NCBI GenBank assembly: GCA_029204225.1
Contig: CM055094.1
Span: 20,559,407-20,623,406 of the forward strand
Source: Diphasiastrum complanatum
Lineage: Eukaryota > Streptophyta > Lycopodiopsida > Lycopodiales > Lycopodiaceae
Length of the DNA: 64,000 nucleotides
Direction: 5' to 3'
Part shown: positions 47,632 through 58,878 of the stretch, piece by piece
Layout: the number at the start of each line of letters is the position of its first letter
How positions within the stretch are numbered: the stretch's first letter is position 1
Program-made: the position numbers and the translations under genes
Notes under the pieces: generated by a model
Database searches by the model: none
What the model was told of the DNA's origin: nothing
Seen by the model: the letters and a program-made list of their open reading frames with translations, nothing else

Positions 47632-49250
47632 TTAAAACATTTCGCTAAGTTTTGGATTTTCACTCCCTGTAGCTCTTGGTGTGTGAACCAAATGCCATTC
47701 CACCTTAAAATCACCTATTCTAGGAACATTGAGTGGTGTGTCGCTCATATGATTCTTAATTATCTCTGGATATTCTGTTTTACTAAAAATCCAAAATAGA
47801 ATTTCATGATCTTCTTTAAAACCTGTTTGAAACACAAAATCATGAACTATTTTAAGAGAATTGAACTTAGACCTATAATGACAAAACAATATTAGCTTAA
47901 AACACAAAACCTTTAATTCTCGAAATGAATTAGTTGCTAGTACTCAATAGAATAGATTGAAACCTGGAAAGCTGCCAACCACCAAATATTATTTTTGGAT
48001 TGCACACTGAAATTAAGACTCTACGAGTTTATCATATTGCTTAATGTTCCATTCATAAGTGTAACACTAACCCTTTCCAGCTTTTGTCCCTTTATTACTT
48101 CTGATTCATCTAACTTGGAGAACTAATATCAATTTTTCAACAATTTCGTTTGTGATTCCATAAAACTTTACAATAAATCTCTATAAATGATTCAGATCTA
48201 CAAACATATTGTTGGTAGAATCAAATGACAAAGTGCCATGTTTTGAGTTATAAATTTTATTGATATGGTAAGGAATACCAATGATGTTTTGCAAGCCCCT
48301 GTTTTACACATCCCTCTCTAATTTGATTTGAAAGGGCCGGGTAATAGGAAATTCTTTTATATGTACTTGTCCAAATGCCTCTTTGATCATTTCACCCATA
48401 AGGGCCTCTGCAATCTTGGGCTCGATTCGAGAATATCGTTGATTTCCAAGTAGACTCGTCGTTGACTTGGCTGTAAGTACTGCACTCAAAGACTTTCCAA
48501 TCATGTCCTTGTCTTTCGGATTTTCATTGGTGACTAAAGCTGCTCTGCAAAATAAAAATAAGATTTAGAAAAAAACAATTCACAACCATTGATGTGCTAG
48601 ATGAAACAAAACACATGATTAGTTTAAAACGTAATCCTACTTGAAAGCATATATTCCTTTTTTCCGTTGACCCCCACTTGTTGAGAGCTCGTCAATACTT
48701 TTTAAAATAACTCTTTTTTGCTTATTGTTCAGTATTTTCTTCCGAAATGTGTTTACTTCTACATTTATTTGACAATATGAGGTACACAATGTTTGTACAA
48801 TTAGTTTCATATTGTCAGGTTCTTGGTTGAGGTTTAATATAATATCTTGCAAACAAGAATTATCTATCTTCAAGATTTCATTTTCTTCTTTTGTTTGCAA
48901 AAAGAAGTTTCTTTTTCTCGGTAGTCAGTAAGCAAACCATTCAACATATTTTCCAAACAGTGGATTTTTTTCATTGAATAACTAATGCCATAACTTTTCA
49001 ATCTTTCACAATAACCCAATAGACTATTGTGTCCTTCACACAAAAACAGTATGAGTTGTGTGATTGATCTAAAATTTGGATGTTGCATTGAGCTTGGATC
49101 GATTGGATACAAACATCCATCAACCCATAGATGCCAATGTTTCCTGTCTTTCGTCCTTTGGTGATATGGTAAGGTGGATCCTTTCAGATCTTTTCTAGAA
49201 AGTGGAGCATATTCTATGGGAAGATCAAGATGGAGATGATATTTAGACAT
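47632..49250 (-). pseudogene. Gene family B, most complete copy B4
   Basis: Minus strand. N-terminal exon 49,250-48,870 opens MSKYHLHLDLPIEYAPLS and includes LWVDGCLYPIDPSSMQHPNF; it leaves the coiled-coil frame by a one-base change in a T run near 48,900. Coiled coil at 48,900-48,637, intron ending in the rc of TTTGCAG near 48,547, next exon to 48,304 (MIGKSLSAVLTAKSTTSLLG, TRPFQIKLERDV). A frame with several stops continues (NIIGIPYHINKIYNSKHGTL) to the last open part, 47,907-47,632, ending FKVEWHLVHTPRATGS and KLSEMF. About 40 codons (KIIERKLIQGSC and on) present in B1 are deleted. Ancestral product perhaps 450-500 residues; unrecognised. Confidence 0.55.
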
Positions 49251-50358
49251 CTTAATAATCGATAGATTAATCTAGTAGAAAACCCACTTATTATATATCT
49301 TGTAAGCTATTAAAGCTCGTCTTAATTATAAAAAAATAATAATTGTAAAAGTTTGAAATGACCTTGGCGCTCTTTTTGATCCATCACACTCCATGTTTCT
49401 TGCTTTATATGCAAAATCAAAGCTTTCAGTTATGAGCAAAATAAGCAAAATATTTTTTCAATAGATGTGTGTTGAAACTGCAAATTTTTTAATTGCAAAA
49501 GTTTTAGATAACCTTGCCGCTCCATTTTATCCAACACACTCCATATTTTCTGAATTTCAAAAATTTAGATTCACGTTGGCGCTCATTGTGATCCAAAATA
49601 TTCAAAGTTTCTTGCCATGATTTGCAGATCGATAAGACTGTTTTTCTTTGATGTGAACGCTTTAGTAGATGGAAAGAAAACTTTGATGTGCAATACGATT
49701 TGCATTTACATGAGAAGTCATGTTAGTTAATGGTAGAAAATAGAATCTTGAAGTATGGACCCCACGCGTTACGGCAACACAACTTCTAGTTAACTACATA
49801 CGTTACTAGTGAGGTCAAGTCATCGGAGTTGTGCAGGCAGACCAAAAACTCGGTCGGAGTTTTAAAATTCGACGATTTTCTCTCTCTTACATGGCATTTC
49901 TTAGACAGCCCTTTTGGGCCATGGAACTCCTCGAATGTAAACTCCATATCATTTGAGTCTGTTTAATCTGATGAAGCATGACGCTTCGCTTGTATCGATC
50001 CTTCGTCTGTGACATAGAGTACATGGGTGTCTTTCTCGATGTAAGCTTCACTAGGTCGACCGTTTGGTGCTTTGCAGTTGGCCCTTGTGGAGAGAAGGAA
50101 CTCTTTCTCTTTTGAGAAGCCGCTTGCGTGGAATCTGTTGCAACAGGCCTGGAAGTAGAGTTGGTATTCTTGGCCGGTTCTGAGGGAGTCTCCCAAGCTT
50201 TTATCTGCTAGCATCAAGTGGTCTCAAAATCGAGGTCAGTGGCTCAACTGTTGCAAAGTGACATCTATCAGAAGATACCCCAATAACTGGAGGTTTGCTT
50301 GTTCTTGATATAGTCATGGAAGCAGTTGGAAACAAACTGGGCCGAGTCATAAAGGTTC
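48408..50358. repeat. Palindrome, left inner arm
   Basis: Inverted counterpart 52,962-54,840. Both arms share derived details such as CTCGGCC (for TGGGCC) at the outer edge and a long acidic tail on family A that other copies lack, showing they are true partners. Confidence 0.85.
49790..50358 (-). pseudogene. Gene family A, 3' part, copy A6
   Basis: Minus strand: an 84-codon frame at 50,217-49,963 reads LADKSLGDSLRTGQEYQLYF, SGFSKEKEFLLSTRANCKAP and THVLYVTDEGSIQAKRHASS, then a TAA in place of CAG (Gln) before the long tail shared with copy A4. It is cut at 50,358 by a gypsy integrase fragment. Confidence 0.6.
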
Positions 50359-50572
50359 TACTGGTTTGTTAATGCCCTTGGAAATTCCCAAAAGAAAGTG
50401 GGAAAGCATTTCCATGGACTTTGTGGTTGGGCTAACTTGGACAGGGAAGCAAAATGATGCCATTTGGGTAATAGTTGACAGGTTAACTAAAATGGCACAG
50501 TTCAACCAACCAAGCAAACTGTCAAAGCTTCTGAACTTGCTCAACTTTTTGTTCAAAAGTTGTTCAAGTTGA
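50359..50572 (+). mobile_element. Ty3/gypsy integrase fragment
   Basis: The 68-codon frame at 50,366-50,572 reads MPLEIPKRKWESISMDFVVG followed by LTWTGKQNDAIWVIVDRLTK and MAQF. This is the first part of the gypsy integrase core; the D in SMDFV and the D in VDRLTK fit the family. It ends after about 65 residues in a decayed LSKLLNLLNFLF stretch. No other part of that element is nearby in order. Confidence 0.85.
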
Positions 50573-51075
50573 TATGACTGGTTTTTTGATAAATCAGATT
50601 CGTTGAAAATAGATTTTAAAAACCATACTATTGTATTTAAAGATAAGTTTGACCAGATAGTCTTTATTTATGGGGAGACTAATGTACTCCCATCACCGAT
50701 GGTTTCCTCGGCGGAAGTTATGGAAAAACTACATAATTCTAAGTATGAGCTTTTTCATCTTGTTTTGAAATGTCGTATGCATTGTGATGTGAATGTATTA
50801 ACATGCTTTAACACCAAAAATTAGCATCAAGAACAGCTTTTAATGCAAGATTTAAAAAAAGAGTTCAATGATGTTTTTCATAAATAGCTAAGATTTTCTG
50901 AGGTACATACTTCTAATTATATTGCAGTCCGTTGTTAGAACATAATCAAATTCTTCTGAAATGAAATCTTTGAAATGTTTTAGAAAAGAGCAAGAACATA
51001 AAGATAGATTTTCAATTTCAAAATTGCAGAAAACATCAAACAGAAAGTACCATTCACTTTTGATGTTAGGTAAGT
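50573..51075 (+). mobile_element. Ty3/gypsy protease-RT junction relic
   Basis: Same DNA as 45,735-46,225: IDFKNHTIVFKDKFDQIV, then after a stop LKKEFNDVFHK. Nearly identical to the relic near 45.8 kb, and in the same orientation, unlike the surrounding palindrome arms. Dead. Confidence 0.65.
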
Positions 51076-52189
51076 ATGACCAAGCAAACACAATATTATG
51101 GAAGGGCTTGTGTATATAAGGCCAAAGATTGTAATAAAATACGAGTGTAAAAGTGTCTCACATGAATGGTCTCAAACATTCTATTACAGTAGCATAAATG
51201 TAAAAATATCTTTGCCTTGTCCTTGCGCGTGCTGAGCTGTAGTCGATCCACCGTATTCCCAGTGAGAGTTCTTCTATGCACATCCTCGTCATCCTGCGAG
51301 CTAGTTAATACCTGTAAAAGTTCAGTCTTTTAGCCAGTAAGTCTTTTTTTGCACCACTGCCTTGTCCTTCCTTTCCTTTATATCATGTATACTTCTTTCT
51401 TTTTCCCATATTTTGTCCAGAAACCACCGAACTAGGGTTGTTTAGGTTGAAAAAACCAGGCCTTTCATTTGAGTTTTGGAAGAATTTATCTTGGACAGTG
51501 AAAAAACGTGGTCTTTTGAGGAGGTGTTCAATCTCTCTGATGTTTTCAGCATCTCCTAATTTGGGAAGGAGTTTAGCAGAAGGGTTTGCATCAAATCAAT
51601 CATGTGCTGGCATAAAAAGAGAAAACTATGTGTGACTTGACAACATCTCTAGCGAGCTTGCGTAGCCAAAGAAAAAAGCCATTCATCTAATTTTGGAAGG
51701 ATGCACCAGGGAAGAATTTACTAAGATTGTTCATCATGAAACACGATGATCCCAAAAAAAAGAAATGACATGGAGACCCATTTTTTTTTAGTTTTATAAA
51801 AAAAATACCCATATTTAAAATGCTTCAAATAAAGATATTGTAATGCTAAAAAAAATGTTGTATTTTGCAAGAAAATTAATCAAGCTACTAAAATTTTGTT
51901 AATAGATTTTTATTAATAATTGCACATTAGCTTATATGAAATAATAATACTATTCAAAATAAAATCATTGGACACAACCATTATAATAACTAAAAAAAAA
52001 CTCTTTGCTTATTAAAACAAAAGTTTTTAATTTTTTTTTTAAAAATTTAAAAGTGTTTTTAATTACAATTCTTGTATCAAGAAAAATATTTTTTAAATTA
52101 TGACCTAACCTGAACCAAAAGGAATCATATGCACATAAATATGCCTCTTCAAATCATTCCTACAAGATCAGTTGAATCATCATGCAATA
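51076..52189. other. Palindrome spacer, non-coding
   Basis: 51,096-51,290 repeats the 3' extension of H3 copy 2 (RRTLTGNTVDRLQLSTRKDK on the minus strand) without the H3. 51,300-51,770 matches 16,460-16,950. 51,780-52,100 is AT-rich as at 17.0 kb. A small piece of the 25.9 kb block sits at 52,105-52,190. No gene seen. Confidence 0.55.
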
Positions 52190-53533
52190 ATCATCGTTTC
52201 CACATCCAATCAGAGCAACATTGCTCCAAAGTTTTCCACAAATTTCTAGTCTCCATACATTGCCGAGCAATACTCTATATACACTGCTCAGAGAGCCTAG
52301 CCTCCATGCTCTGCAATCACTGTGGACCGAGTCGAGCGTCTATACTCTGCATTCACTGTGGACTGAGCTGAGCGTCCATACTCTGCATACAAAGTTGACT
52401 GAGCCGAGTCCATCCAAAGACGACCGATCCGAAGCCCTCCACTGTCGACCGAGCCGAGACTCCACTTGTCTGTTACCGGAGCCGAACCTTCAACAGAGTC
52501 ATCAACCAAGTCCAGAACCTGTCTGCCACAACATCTTCCAGTTCTGATGACCCAACTCAAGACAGAATTGACATGCCATGGAAAGCCTCGATATCTCTGA
52601 GATGAACACTTGGTACTAGGAGGCACACTAGTTCCTGAGCCACATAGAGTTCCAACTTCCTCTTTTGATCAGTGGCTAGCAGAGCCCGTTTCGATTGCAT
52701 ATTGCTTATAACCACACTGACAGATTTTCTAGTTCATGTTACCTCCTAACCAAAATTTTGTTTATATTATCCCTATTTCTGAAACTGACCTCAATACATT
52801 TGGCTTCTCTAGGGGTTACCTTATCGAGGTCATAAATGATAAGCCCTTAGCTGCTCCGTGTGCCTATCTAACGAAATATACATAGGGCTATAGGTCCAAG
52901 ATCACGTGCATCCCCGTGAAACTATTCCACATGATGGCTGATTCTAAACTACATGATCAGAACCTTTATGACTCGGCCCAGTTTGCTTCCAACTGCCTCC
53001 ATGACTATATCAAGAACAAGCAAACCTCCAGTTATTGGGCTATCTTCTGATAGATGTCACTTTGCAACAGTTGAGCCACTGACCTCGATTCTTGAGACCA
53101 CTTGATGCTAGCAGGTAAAAGCTTGGGAGACTCCCTCAGAACCGGCCAAGAATACCAACTCTACTTCCAGGCCTATTGCAACAGATTCCACGCAAGCGGC
53201 TTCTCAAAAGAGAAAGAGTTCCTTCTCTCCACAAGGGCCAACTGCAAAGCACCAAACGGTCGACCTAGTGAATCTTACATCGAGAAAGACACCCATGTAC
53301 TCTATGTCACAGACGAAGGATCGATACAAGCGAAGCGTCATGCTTCATCAGATGAAACAGACTCAAATGATATGGAGTTTACATTCGAGGAGTTCCATGG
53401 CCAAAAAGGGTTGTCTAAAAAATGCCATGTAAGAGAGAGAAAATCGTCGAATTTTAAAACTCCGACCAAGTTTTTGGTCTACCCGCACAACTCCGATGAC
53501 TTGACCTCACTAGTAACGTATGTAGTTAACTAG
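52190..53533 (+). pseudogene. Gene family A, copy A4
   Basis: Leader enters within the CCACATCCAATCAGAGC phrase. The 36-base repeat is present near 52,318-52,390. The ATG is CTG here. Deletions remove the GPNTVNRTLKK segment near 52,815. The last open frame, 53,102-53,533 (143 codons), is the longest 3' part of any copy: LGDSLRTGQEYQLYFQ, then KDTHVLYVTDEGSIQAKRHA, then an acidic and basic tail (DSNDMEFTFEEFHGQKGLSK, KTPTKFLVYPHNSDDLTS). This suggests the shorter tails elsewhere come from deletion. Unrecognised. Confidence 0.6.
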
Positions 53534-54840
53534 AAGTTGGGTAGCCGTAACGCGTGGGGTCCATACTTCAAGATTCTATTTTCTACCATTAACTAACATG
53601 ACTTCTCATGTAAATGCAAATCGTATTGCACATCAAAGTTTTCTTTCCATCTACTAAAGCGTTCACATCAAAGAAAAACAGTCTTATCGATCTGCAAATC
53701 ATGGCAAGAAACTTTGAATATCTTGGATCACAATGAGCGCCAACGTGACTCTAAATTTTTTAAATTCAGAAAATATGGAGTGTGTTGGATAAAATGGAGC
53801 GGCAAGGTTATCTAAAACTTTTGCAATTCAAAAATTTGCAGTTTCAACACACATCTATTGAAAAAATATTTTGCTTATTTTGCTCATAACTGCAAAGCTT
53901 TGATTTTGCATATAAAGCAAGAAACATGGAGTGTGATGGATCAAAAAGAGCGCCAAGGTCATTTCAAACTTTTACAGTTATTTTTTTTTATAATTAAGAC
54001 GAGCTTTAATAGCTTACAAGATATATAATAAGTGGGTTTTCTACTAGATTAATCTATCGATTATTAAGATGTCTAAATATCATCTCCATATTGATCTTCC
54101 CATAGAATATGCTCCACTTTCTAGAAAAGATCTGAAAGGATCCACCTTACCATATCACCAAAGGACGAAAGACAGGAAACATTGGCATCTATGGGTTGAT
54201 GGATGTTTGTATCCAATCGATCCAAGCTCAATGCAACATCCAAATTTTAGATCAGTCACACAACTCATACTGTGTTTGTGTGAAGGACACAATAGTCTAT
54301 TGGGTTATTGTGAAAGATTGAAAAGTTATGGCATTAGTTATTCGATGAAAAAAATCCATTGTTTGGAAAATATGTTGAATGGTTTGCTTATTGACTACCG
54401 AGAAAAAGAAACTTTTTTTTGCAAACAAAAGAAGAGAATGAAATCTTGAGGATAGATAATTCTTGTTTGCAAGATATTATATTAAACCTCAACCAAGAAA
54501 CTGACAATATGAAACTAATTGTATAAACATTGTGTACCTCATATTGTCAAATAAATGTAGAAGTAAACACATTACGGAAGACAATACTGAACAATAAACG
54601 AAAAAGGGTTATTTTAAGAAGTATTGAGAGCTCTCAACAAGTGGTTGTGAATTGTTTTTTCCTAAATCTTATTTTTATTTTGCAGAGCAGCTTTAGTCAC
54701 CAATGAAAATCCGAAAGACAAGGACATGATTGGAAAGTCTTTGAGTGCAGTCCTTACAGCCAAGTCAACGACGAGTCTACTTGGAAATCAACGATATTCT
54801 CAAATCGAGCCCAAGATTGCAGAGGCCCTTATGGGCAAAG
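52962..54840. repeat. Palindrome, right inner arm
   Basis: Inverted partner of 48,408-50,358. It breaks off in family B near 54,880, where a gypsy scrap and a copia relic replace the B 3' end, G-box array and H3 gene found on the left side. Confidence 0.85.
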
Positions 54841-54880
54841 TCGGCAAGATCATTGACCGAAAATTGATAAAAGGTGTATG
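54069..54880 (+). pseudogene. Gene family B, copy B5
   Basis: First exon frame 54,069-54,449 (MSKYHLHIDLPIEYAPLS to the T run) matches B4 closely. The coiled coil follows with a TAA in VQTLC (near 54,524) and the end of that exon plus half the intron are deleted near 54,640. The TTTGCAG acceptor at 54,678-54,684 and MIGKSLSAVLTAKSTTSLLG remain. It keeps GKVGKIIDRKLIKG, lost in B4. Cut at about 54,875. Confidence 0.6.
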
Positions 54881-54957
54881 CTATTTTTTTCCATTTGAAA
54901 AATATAAAAAATATCTTTACAAAGGGTCTTTTTTGGATTTAGAACTTCTCTAATGTA

Positions 54958-56064
54958 ATGAAAATCTTAGTAGGCAGTTCCTCCATGTATGCTTTAGAGT
55001 ATCTAAAAAATAAAGAATCTACATTTATTTCTGATTCAGATAATCGGTTCAAAGAACATCATAGGTGGCCGAGTGCTATTTTGGATGGAAGGACACCTTT
55101 TGAGATGCTATTCAAGAGGAGGCCGAGTGTCAATTTTTTAAGAACCTTTGGATGCACATGCTATGTCAACATTACTCTTGATGATAGAACCAAGGAGGAT
55201 CCATCTTCAAGAAGAGGTATTTTTGTTGGATATAGTGAGGTGAGTAAAGCCTACAAGGTTTACATTCCTTCTACTAACAAAGTGATTGTCGGTAGAGATG
55301 TCATTTTTTATGAGGGAAACATTCCAAAGGTGTCTTCAAGCATGATTTATGGTAAAGTAAATGGATCTAACATTCTTGATGTTGATGAGAAGGATCCTAC
55401 TTTGGATGGTGGTGATGATGGAACTTCATCAAGTCAAAAGCCAAGAAGAACATCAAGAGAAAGACAAGTACCTTCAAGGCTCACATATGATCAAAAGGGT
55501 AAGCAAGTAGTTTCTGGAAATTATGTTGCTTTCCTAACCTCTTTGGATGAGCCTACAAGTGTAGATCAAGCAAGGAAAGAAGAGGAGTGGATCCAAGCAA
55601 TGGATCTTGAGTATCGATCTCTTATGAAGAGTGGAACATCTTTTGGAGGATCTTCTTGTGTACATGGAGCTATGCAAGTGGATGGATGTTATCTTGCTGT
55701 AAAATCAAGTAATGGATCTGGAAAACAAATTTTGTTCAATGACTTTGATGGTCAAGTTGAAGATCAAGAGGTTGATCTCAAAGCGCTTCAACTAGTCAAA
55801 AGGGAAGTTGGCAATTTGGAGCTAGTCAAGAGCATCAAAGGAGAGGTAATTGGCAAAGGTGTTATGGATCTGTTTTTGCAGCATATTGAAGACTCAAGTA
55901 AGGTTAAAGGAGCAGCAAGGAAGTGTTGTTCAAGTTTACTTTACTTGTTCTGTCTCATGTTTGAGCAATTTCATGTGGATGTGTGCAAATTGTCAAGATA
56001 TGGTAAAACTAGCTACATTGGTGAGCATTGTTTTGATGTTGGATTTGTACTAGCATATGGCTGA
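54958..56064 (+). CDS. Copia integrase-end fused to unknown region, 368 aa
   Basis: Residues about 40-226 are copia: GRTPFEMLFKRRPSVNFLRT, FGCTCYVNITLDDRTKEDPS, GYSEVSKAYKVYIPSTNKVI and the acidic linker up to EEEWIQAMDLEYRSLMKSGT. At residue 227 (about 55,637), where RT should begin with TW, an unrelated 142-residue stretch continues in frame (VHGAMQVDGCYLAVKSSNGS, VMDLFLQHIEDSSKVKGAAR, FEQFHVDVCKLSRYGKTSYI). I recognise no domain in it; it is Cys-, Leu- and Lys-rich. No integrase catalytic residues remain. Possibly an internal region of a non-autonomous element. Expression not supported. Confidence 0.55.
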   Translation: MKILVGSSSMYALEYLKNKESTFISDSDNRFKEHHRWPSAILDGRTPFEMLFKRRPSVNFLRTFGCTCYVNITLDDRTKEDPSSRRGIFVGYSEVSKAYKVYIPSTNKVIVGRDVIFYEGNIPKVSSSMIYGKVNGSNILDVDEKDPTLDGGDDGTSSSQKPRRTSRERQVPSRLTYDQKGKQVVSGNYVAFLTSLDEPTSVDQARKEEEWIQAMDLEYRSLMKSGTSFGGSSCVHGAMQVDGCYLAVKSSNGSGKQILFNDFDGQVEDQEVDLKALQLVKREVGNLELVKSIKGEVIGKGVMDLFLQHIEDSSKVKGAARKCCSSLLYLFCLMFEQFHVDVCKLSRYGKTSYIGEHCFDVGFVLAYG

Positions 56065-56542
56065 TTTTGCTGATGGAAATGAAGCTATTGGAGGTTCATT
56101 ATGTCACACATCCATGGCCAAGTTCTCAAGTGTTGAGCTACTTGGTGCCAATACTTGGAGATTGTCAATTTTTGGTGAATTCATGGTCATTTTCTTGTGT
56201 CAAGTAGATCTTGAAGATGGAGTAGTGCAAACTACTTGGTTTATGGAGTCATGTGGTGCTGGATTTGCATCATTCATGTACTCACCTACTCATGGATTTC
56301 CAAGGTTTGATGGTTTCTTGTGGCAAGATGAAGATGGAGGCTCATTCATGGAGTATCATGGTGGATACAAGGCAACAAAGGACACAGAAGGAGGAGACAT
56401 GCAAGCAAAAGTTGATCACTCACATTTATTGTTTGTTTGCTGTATTTTTCAGAGAGTTCAGAGTTGGAAGCATGGTGGAACATTTACATTCTATTTGATT
56501 CTTCATGTTCTAGTCACATTTTTACATGTAAAATTGATGTAA
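56057..56542 (+). other. 161-codon open frame within the foreign insert
   Basis: Overlaps the end of the previous frame by eight bases. It reads MADFADGNEAIGGSLCHTSM and later LYVMRF-unrelated phrases such as GGYKATKDTEGGDMQAKVDH and a hydrophobic C-terminus (TFYLILHVLVTFLHVKLM) that could span a membrane. Word use (TGGTGGA, ATGGAG, TTGGTG) is unlike surrounding DNA. No homologue known to me. It could be chance coding in a G/T-rich strand. Confidence 0.3.
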
Positions 56543-56682
56543 GAAATAGTGAAGCATCCCAGGTGGACACTATGGTTGTTTCTATTTTGAGCATTACATG
56601 ATCATTGAAAGGAGATCTATTCTTAGGAAGAAGATCATTCTTATGATGGATCAAAGTTCTATTGGCAAAAACTATGCTAGGA

Positions 56683-57268
56683 GCATTGGAAACTAGGAAA
56701 GCGAGTTTTGAGGTACATCATTGGAACTCGAGATTTTGGCATATTGTATGAGGCATCATCACCTAATCTTTTTGGATTTTCAGATTCGGACTATGCTGGA
56801 GATGTAATGGATTGGAAATCCATTAGTGCTTATTGTATTTTCATAGGTGATGGAGCTATATCATGGATGTCAAAGAAACAAGCCACTATCTCATTGTCAT
56901 CTAGTGAGGCCGAGTACAAAGCTCTTACACATTGCACAAAGGAGATGGTATGGATCAAAAGGATGATCAAGGATCTTCACTTGCTGGATTTTTCAGAGAG
57001 CCCAATCATCTTTTGTGACAATAAATCAGCCCAAAGAATGGCATCCAATCCTATCTTTCATGCTAGGAGCAAGCATATTGAGATACAATATCATGTTGTG
57101 AGGGAGCGAGTCATTGCAAAGGAGGTGGAGCTTCAACATTTGTCTTCAAGGGAATGTGTAGCTGATATCTTCACCAAAGCATTGGGAAAAGACTTGTTCA
57201 TGAAGCATAGGACTTCACTTGGAGTATTATCAAAGTCTATGCTAAAACTAGTTGAAGAGGGAGTGTGA
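56683..57268 (+). pseudogene. Copia RNase H domain remnant
   Basis: From HWKLGKRVLRYIIGTRDFGI the frame follows copia RNase H to the stop: GFSDSDYAGDVMDWKS, LSSSEAEYKALTHCTKEMVW, IIFCDNKSAQRMASNPIF, KHIEIQYHVVRERVIAKEVE and ADIFTKALGKDLF. The acidic residues expected for metal binding (SDSDYAGD, SEAEY, CDN) are all present. It ends KLVEEGV, as the intact element does. The domain is whole but cannot be made as part of a polyprotein here. Confidence 0.85.
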
Positions 57269-57913
57269 AAGATTCAACTAGTTTCATCACATTTTGCAAT
57301 ATTTCCATATTTGGCATATTGAGGCCAAAACTTGTTTTAGACTTAGAGGTTGACTTTTCAAAGTTAATTAGTCTAAATCTCATTTGAATAAACACTTCTT
57401 GAAAGTGTGGGAAAGATAGAATGCGAGTTTCAGTAGATTCAATTTGAATAAGTTGGGTACATTGAATCTAGACCCAAAATTGGTAGGGTTAGCATTTTGC
57501 TGGGAAAGCCAACTGGCCAAATAGGGTTTGGACCTGCTATAAAAGGATGTAACTCGTTGAGGGAGTCATCTTCTCTCTTCTCTATCTCATTTCATGCTTA
57601 TACATGGTTCTCTTGGGTTCTACTATCCATTGGTGCACTATCTTGGTGATTGCTTGCAATTCTATGTGTAGAATGATCTATATTTGCTATTTTTGGATCC
57701 ACACGTGTGAAATATAGTAGCTTGCTGGTTTTGTACGGACAGCAACAGTACATAATCATTTCATTCAAGTTTGATCAAGTTCTATTAGTGTTTGCATCTC
57801 AAATTGTGTGTAGATGCTGATTTTTCTACATTGGTGAAATTCGTACTGTATTTCTCTTTCTAACCAAAGATCATTCAAGTAGATTGAATCTTAAGGATCT
57901 GAAATCTTTCACA
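57264..57913 (+). repeat. Copia 3' LTR of the relic
   Basis: 650 bases from TGTGAAAGATT to AATCTTTCACA (perfect end inverted repeats). TATAAAAG at 57,538-57,545 is a good TATA box. The base after the LTR begins the right outer palindrome arm in gypsy protease (GTGAGTACCTCC), so the LTR marks an insertion into that arm. No matching duplication is found at the missing 5' end. Confidence 0.85.
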
Positions 57914-58600
57914 GTGAGTACCTCCAAAATCAAACATTATACTTATGTCTTTCCCTAGAATATTGCCTTTAACTTGAAACCATTGATTAGACTTGAAAGA
58001 AAGTGTACTGAAGTTACAAGTATATTCACAACCATTTAACAAATCAACTTTCAATTCACAACCATTTAACAAATCGACTTTCAATTTACTTGTCGGTAAA
58101 TCCATCGCCATGAAACTTGATGATTTATTTTCCCTCTCGGATCTCTGTTTGGCATGATGCCGAAGTTTGTTGGCAAGCAGTAGCTTCTAGTTCATCAAAA
58201 AATAGATTTTTTATCTTATTATTTTTTGGCTTTTCATTCTTAGGCTTTTGGGCTGATTGGCTGTGCATACTCTTCCGTGAGGCAATCACGGTGCTATCAT
58301 AGGCTTTAGCTACTCGGATAGCATCTTTCAATATGGAGGACATTCCCTTTGCACTCCTTTTGGTAATCGGCTGACAATCCATACTATGAATTGCCACTGT
58401 GCCAATTTCCAATCAAGTGACCCTTAAGTGATTATTAGAAGCCTTTTTCAAATGGAAAAAAATAGCATACACCTCTAAAAGGATACGGTTGCTAGGTCTA
58501 CAAAGTACTCAACAAAAATTGCTTTTTTTTTTAAGGCTTTCAATTGCCTTAGCCCAAAAAAAATAAATAGGAAAAAAGTAATGGCAAACCTGAATGCAAT
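57914..58600 (-). mobile_element. Ty3/gypsy relic: gag end and protease start
   Basis: Inverted copy of 44,835-45,521. Contains IRVAKAYDSTVIASRKSMHS, KPKNNKIKNLFFDELEATAC and the doubled KVDLLNGCEL. Interrupted within the protease site IMFDFGGTH by the copia LTR at 57,913. Confidence 0.7.
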
Positions 58601-58649
58601 AAAGGAACTTCCAAAATCCCTATTCAAGAGCAAAAAACCCAAAATCTTC

Positions 58650-58650
<1 letters not shown>

Positions 58651-58680
<30 letters not shown>
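58651..58680. repeat. C homopolymer tract
   Basis: About 30 consecutive C on the plus strand. Likely to be unstable in replication and hard to read correctly in sequencing. Confidence 0.9.
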
Positions 58681-58683
<3 letters not shown>

Positions 58684-58878
58684 AAATATAACTAGTAACA
58701 TTATTCTCAAAGCATCTACGATGAGCTACAAACAACACTTGGAGAGTAAAGAATTAGGAATCTGTCAAATACTCTTGCATCTACTATTTGGAAAGTTATA
58801 CATAATGATAGTATCATAAGAATGAGTTAGAGAAGCTTGTGAAGCCATCTAGAGGTGTGTTGTTGTGTTATTAGTTGC

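Larger units (their letters stand above)
54958..57913 (+). mobile_element. Copia relic with RT replaced by foreign sequence
   Basis: Copia parts in order: integrase end and linker (about 55,060-55,637), RNase H (56,683-57,268), polypurine tract and 3' LTR (57,264-57,913). The 5' LTR, Gag, protease and most of integrase are missing. Reverse transcriptase (about 300 codons) is absent and about 1,045 bases of unrelated sequence stand in its place. Integrase and RNase H match the intact element in this window at well over half of residues, so it is a related family. Confidence 0.85.

Noticed and set aside
58651-58680. Poly-C tract as a functional G-quadruplex or i-motif
   Set aside because: It is a pure homopolymer whose partner arm has only about ten bases; slippage or a sequencing artefact explains it better.
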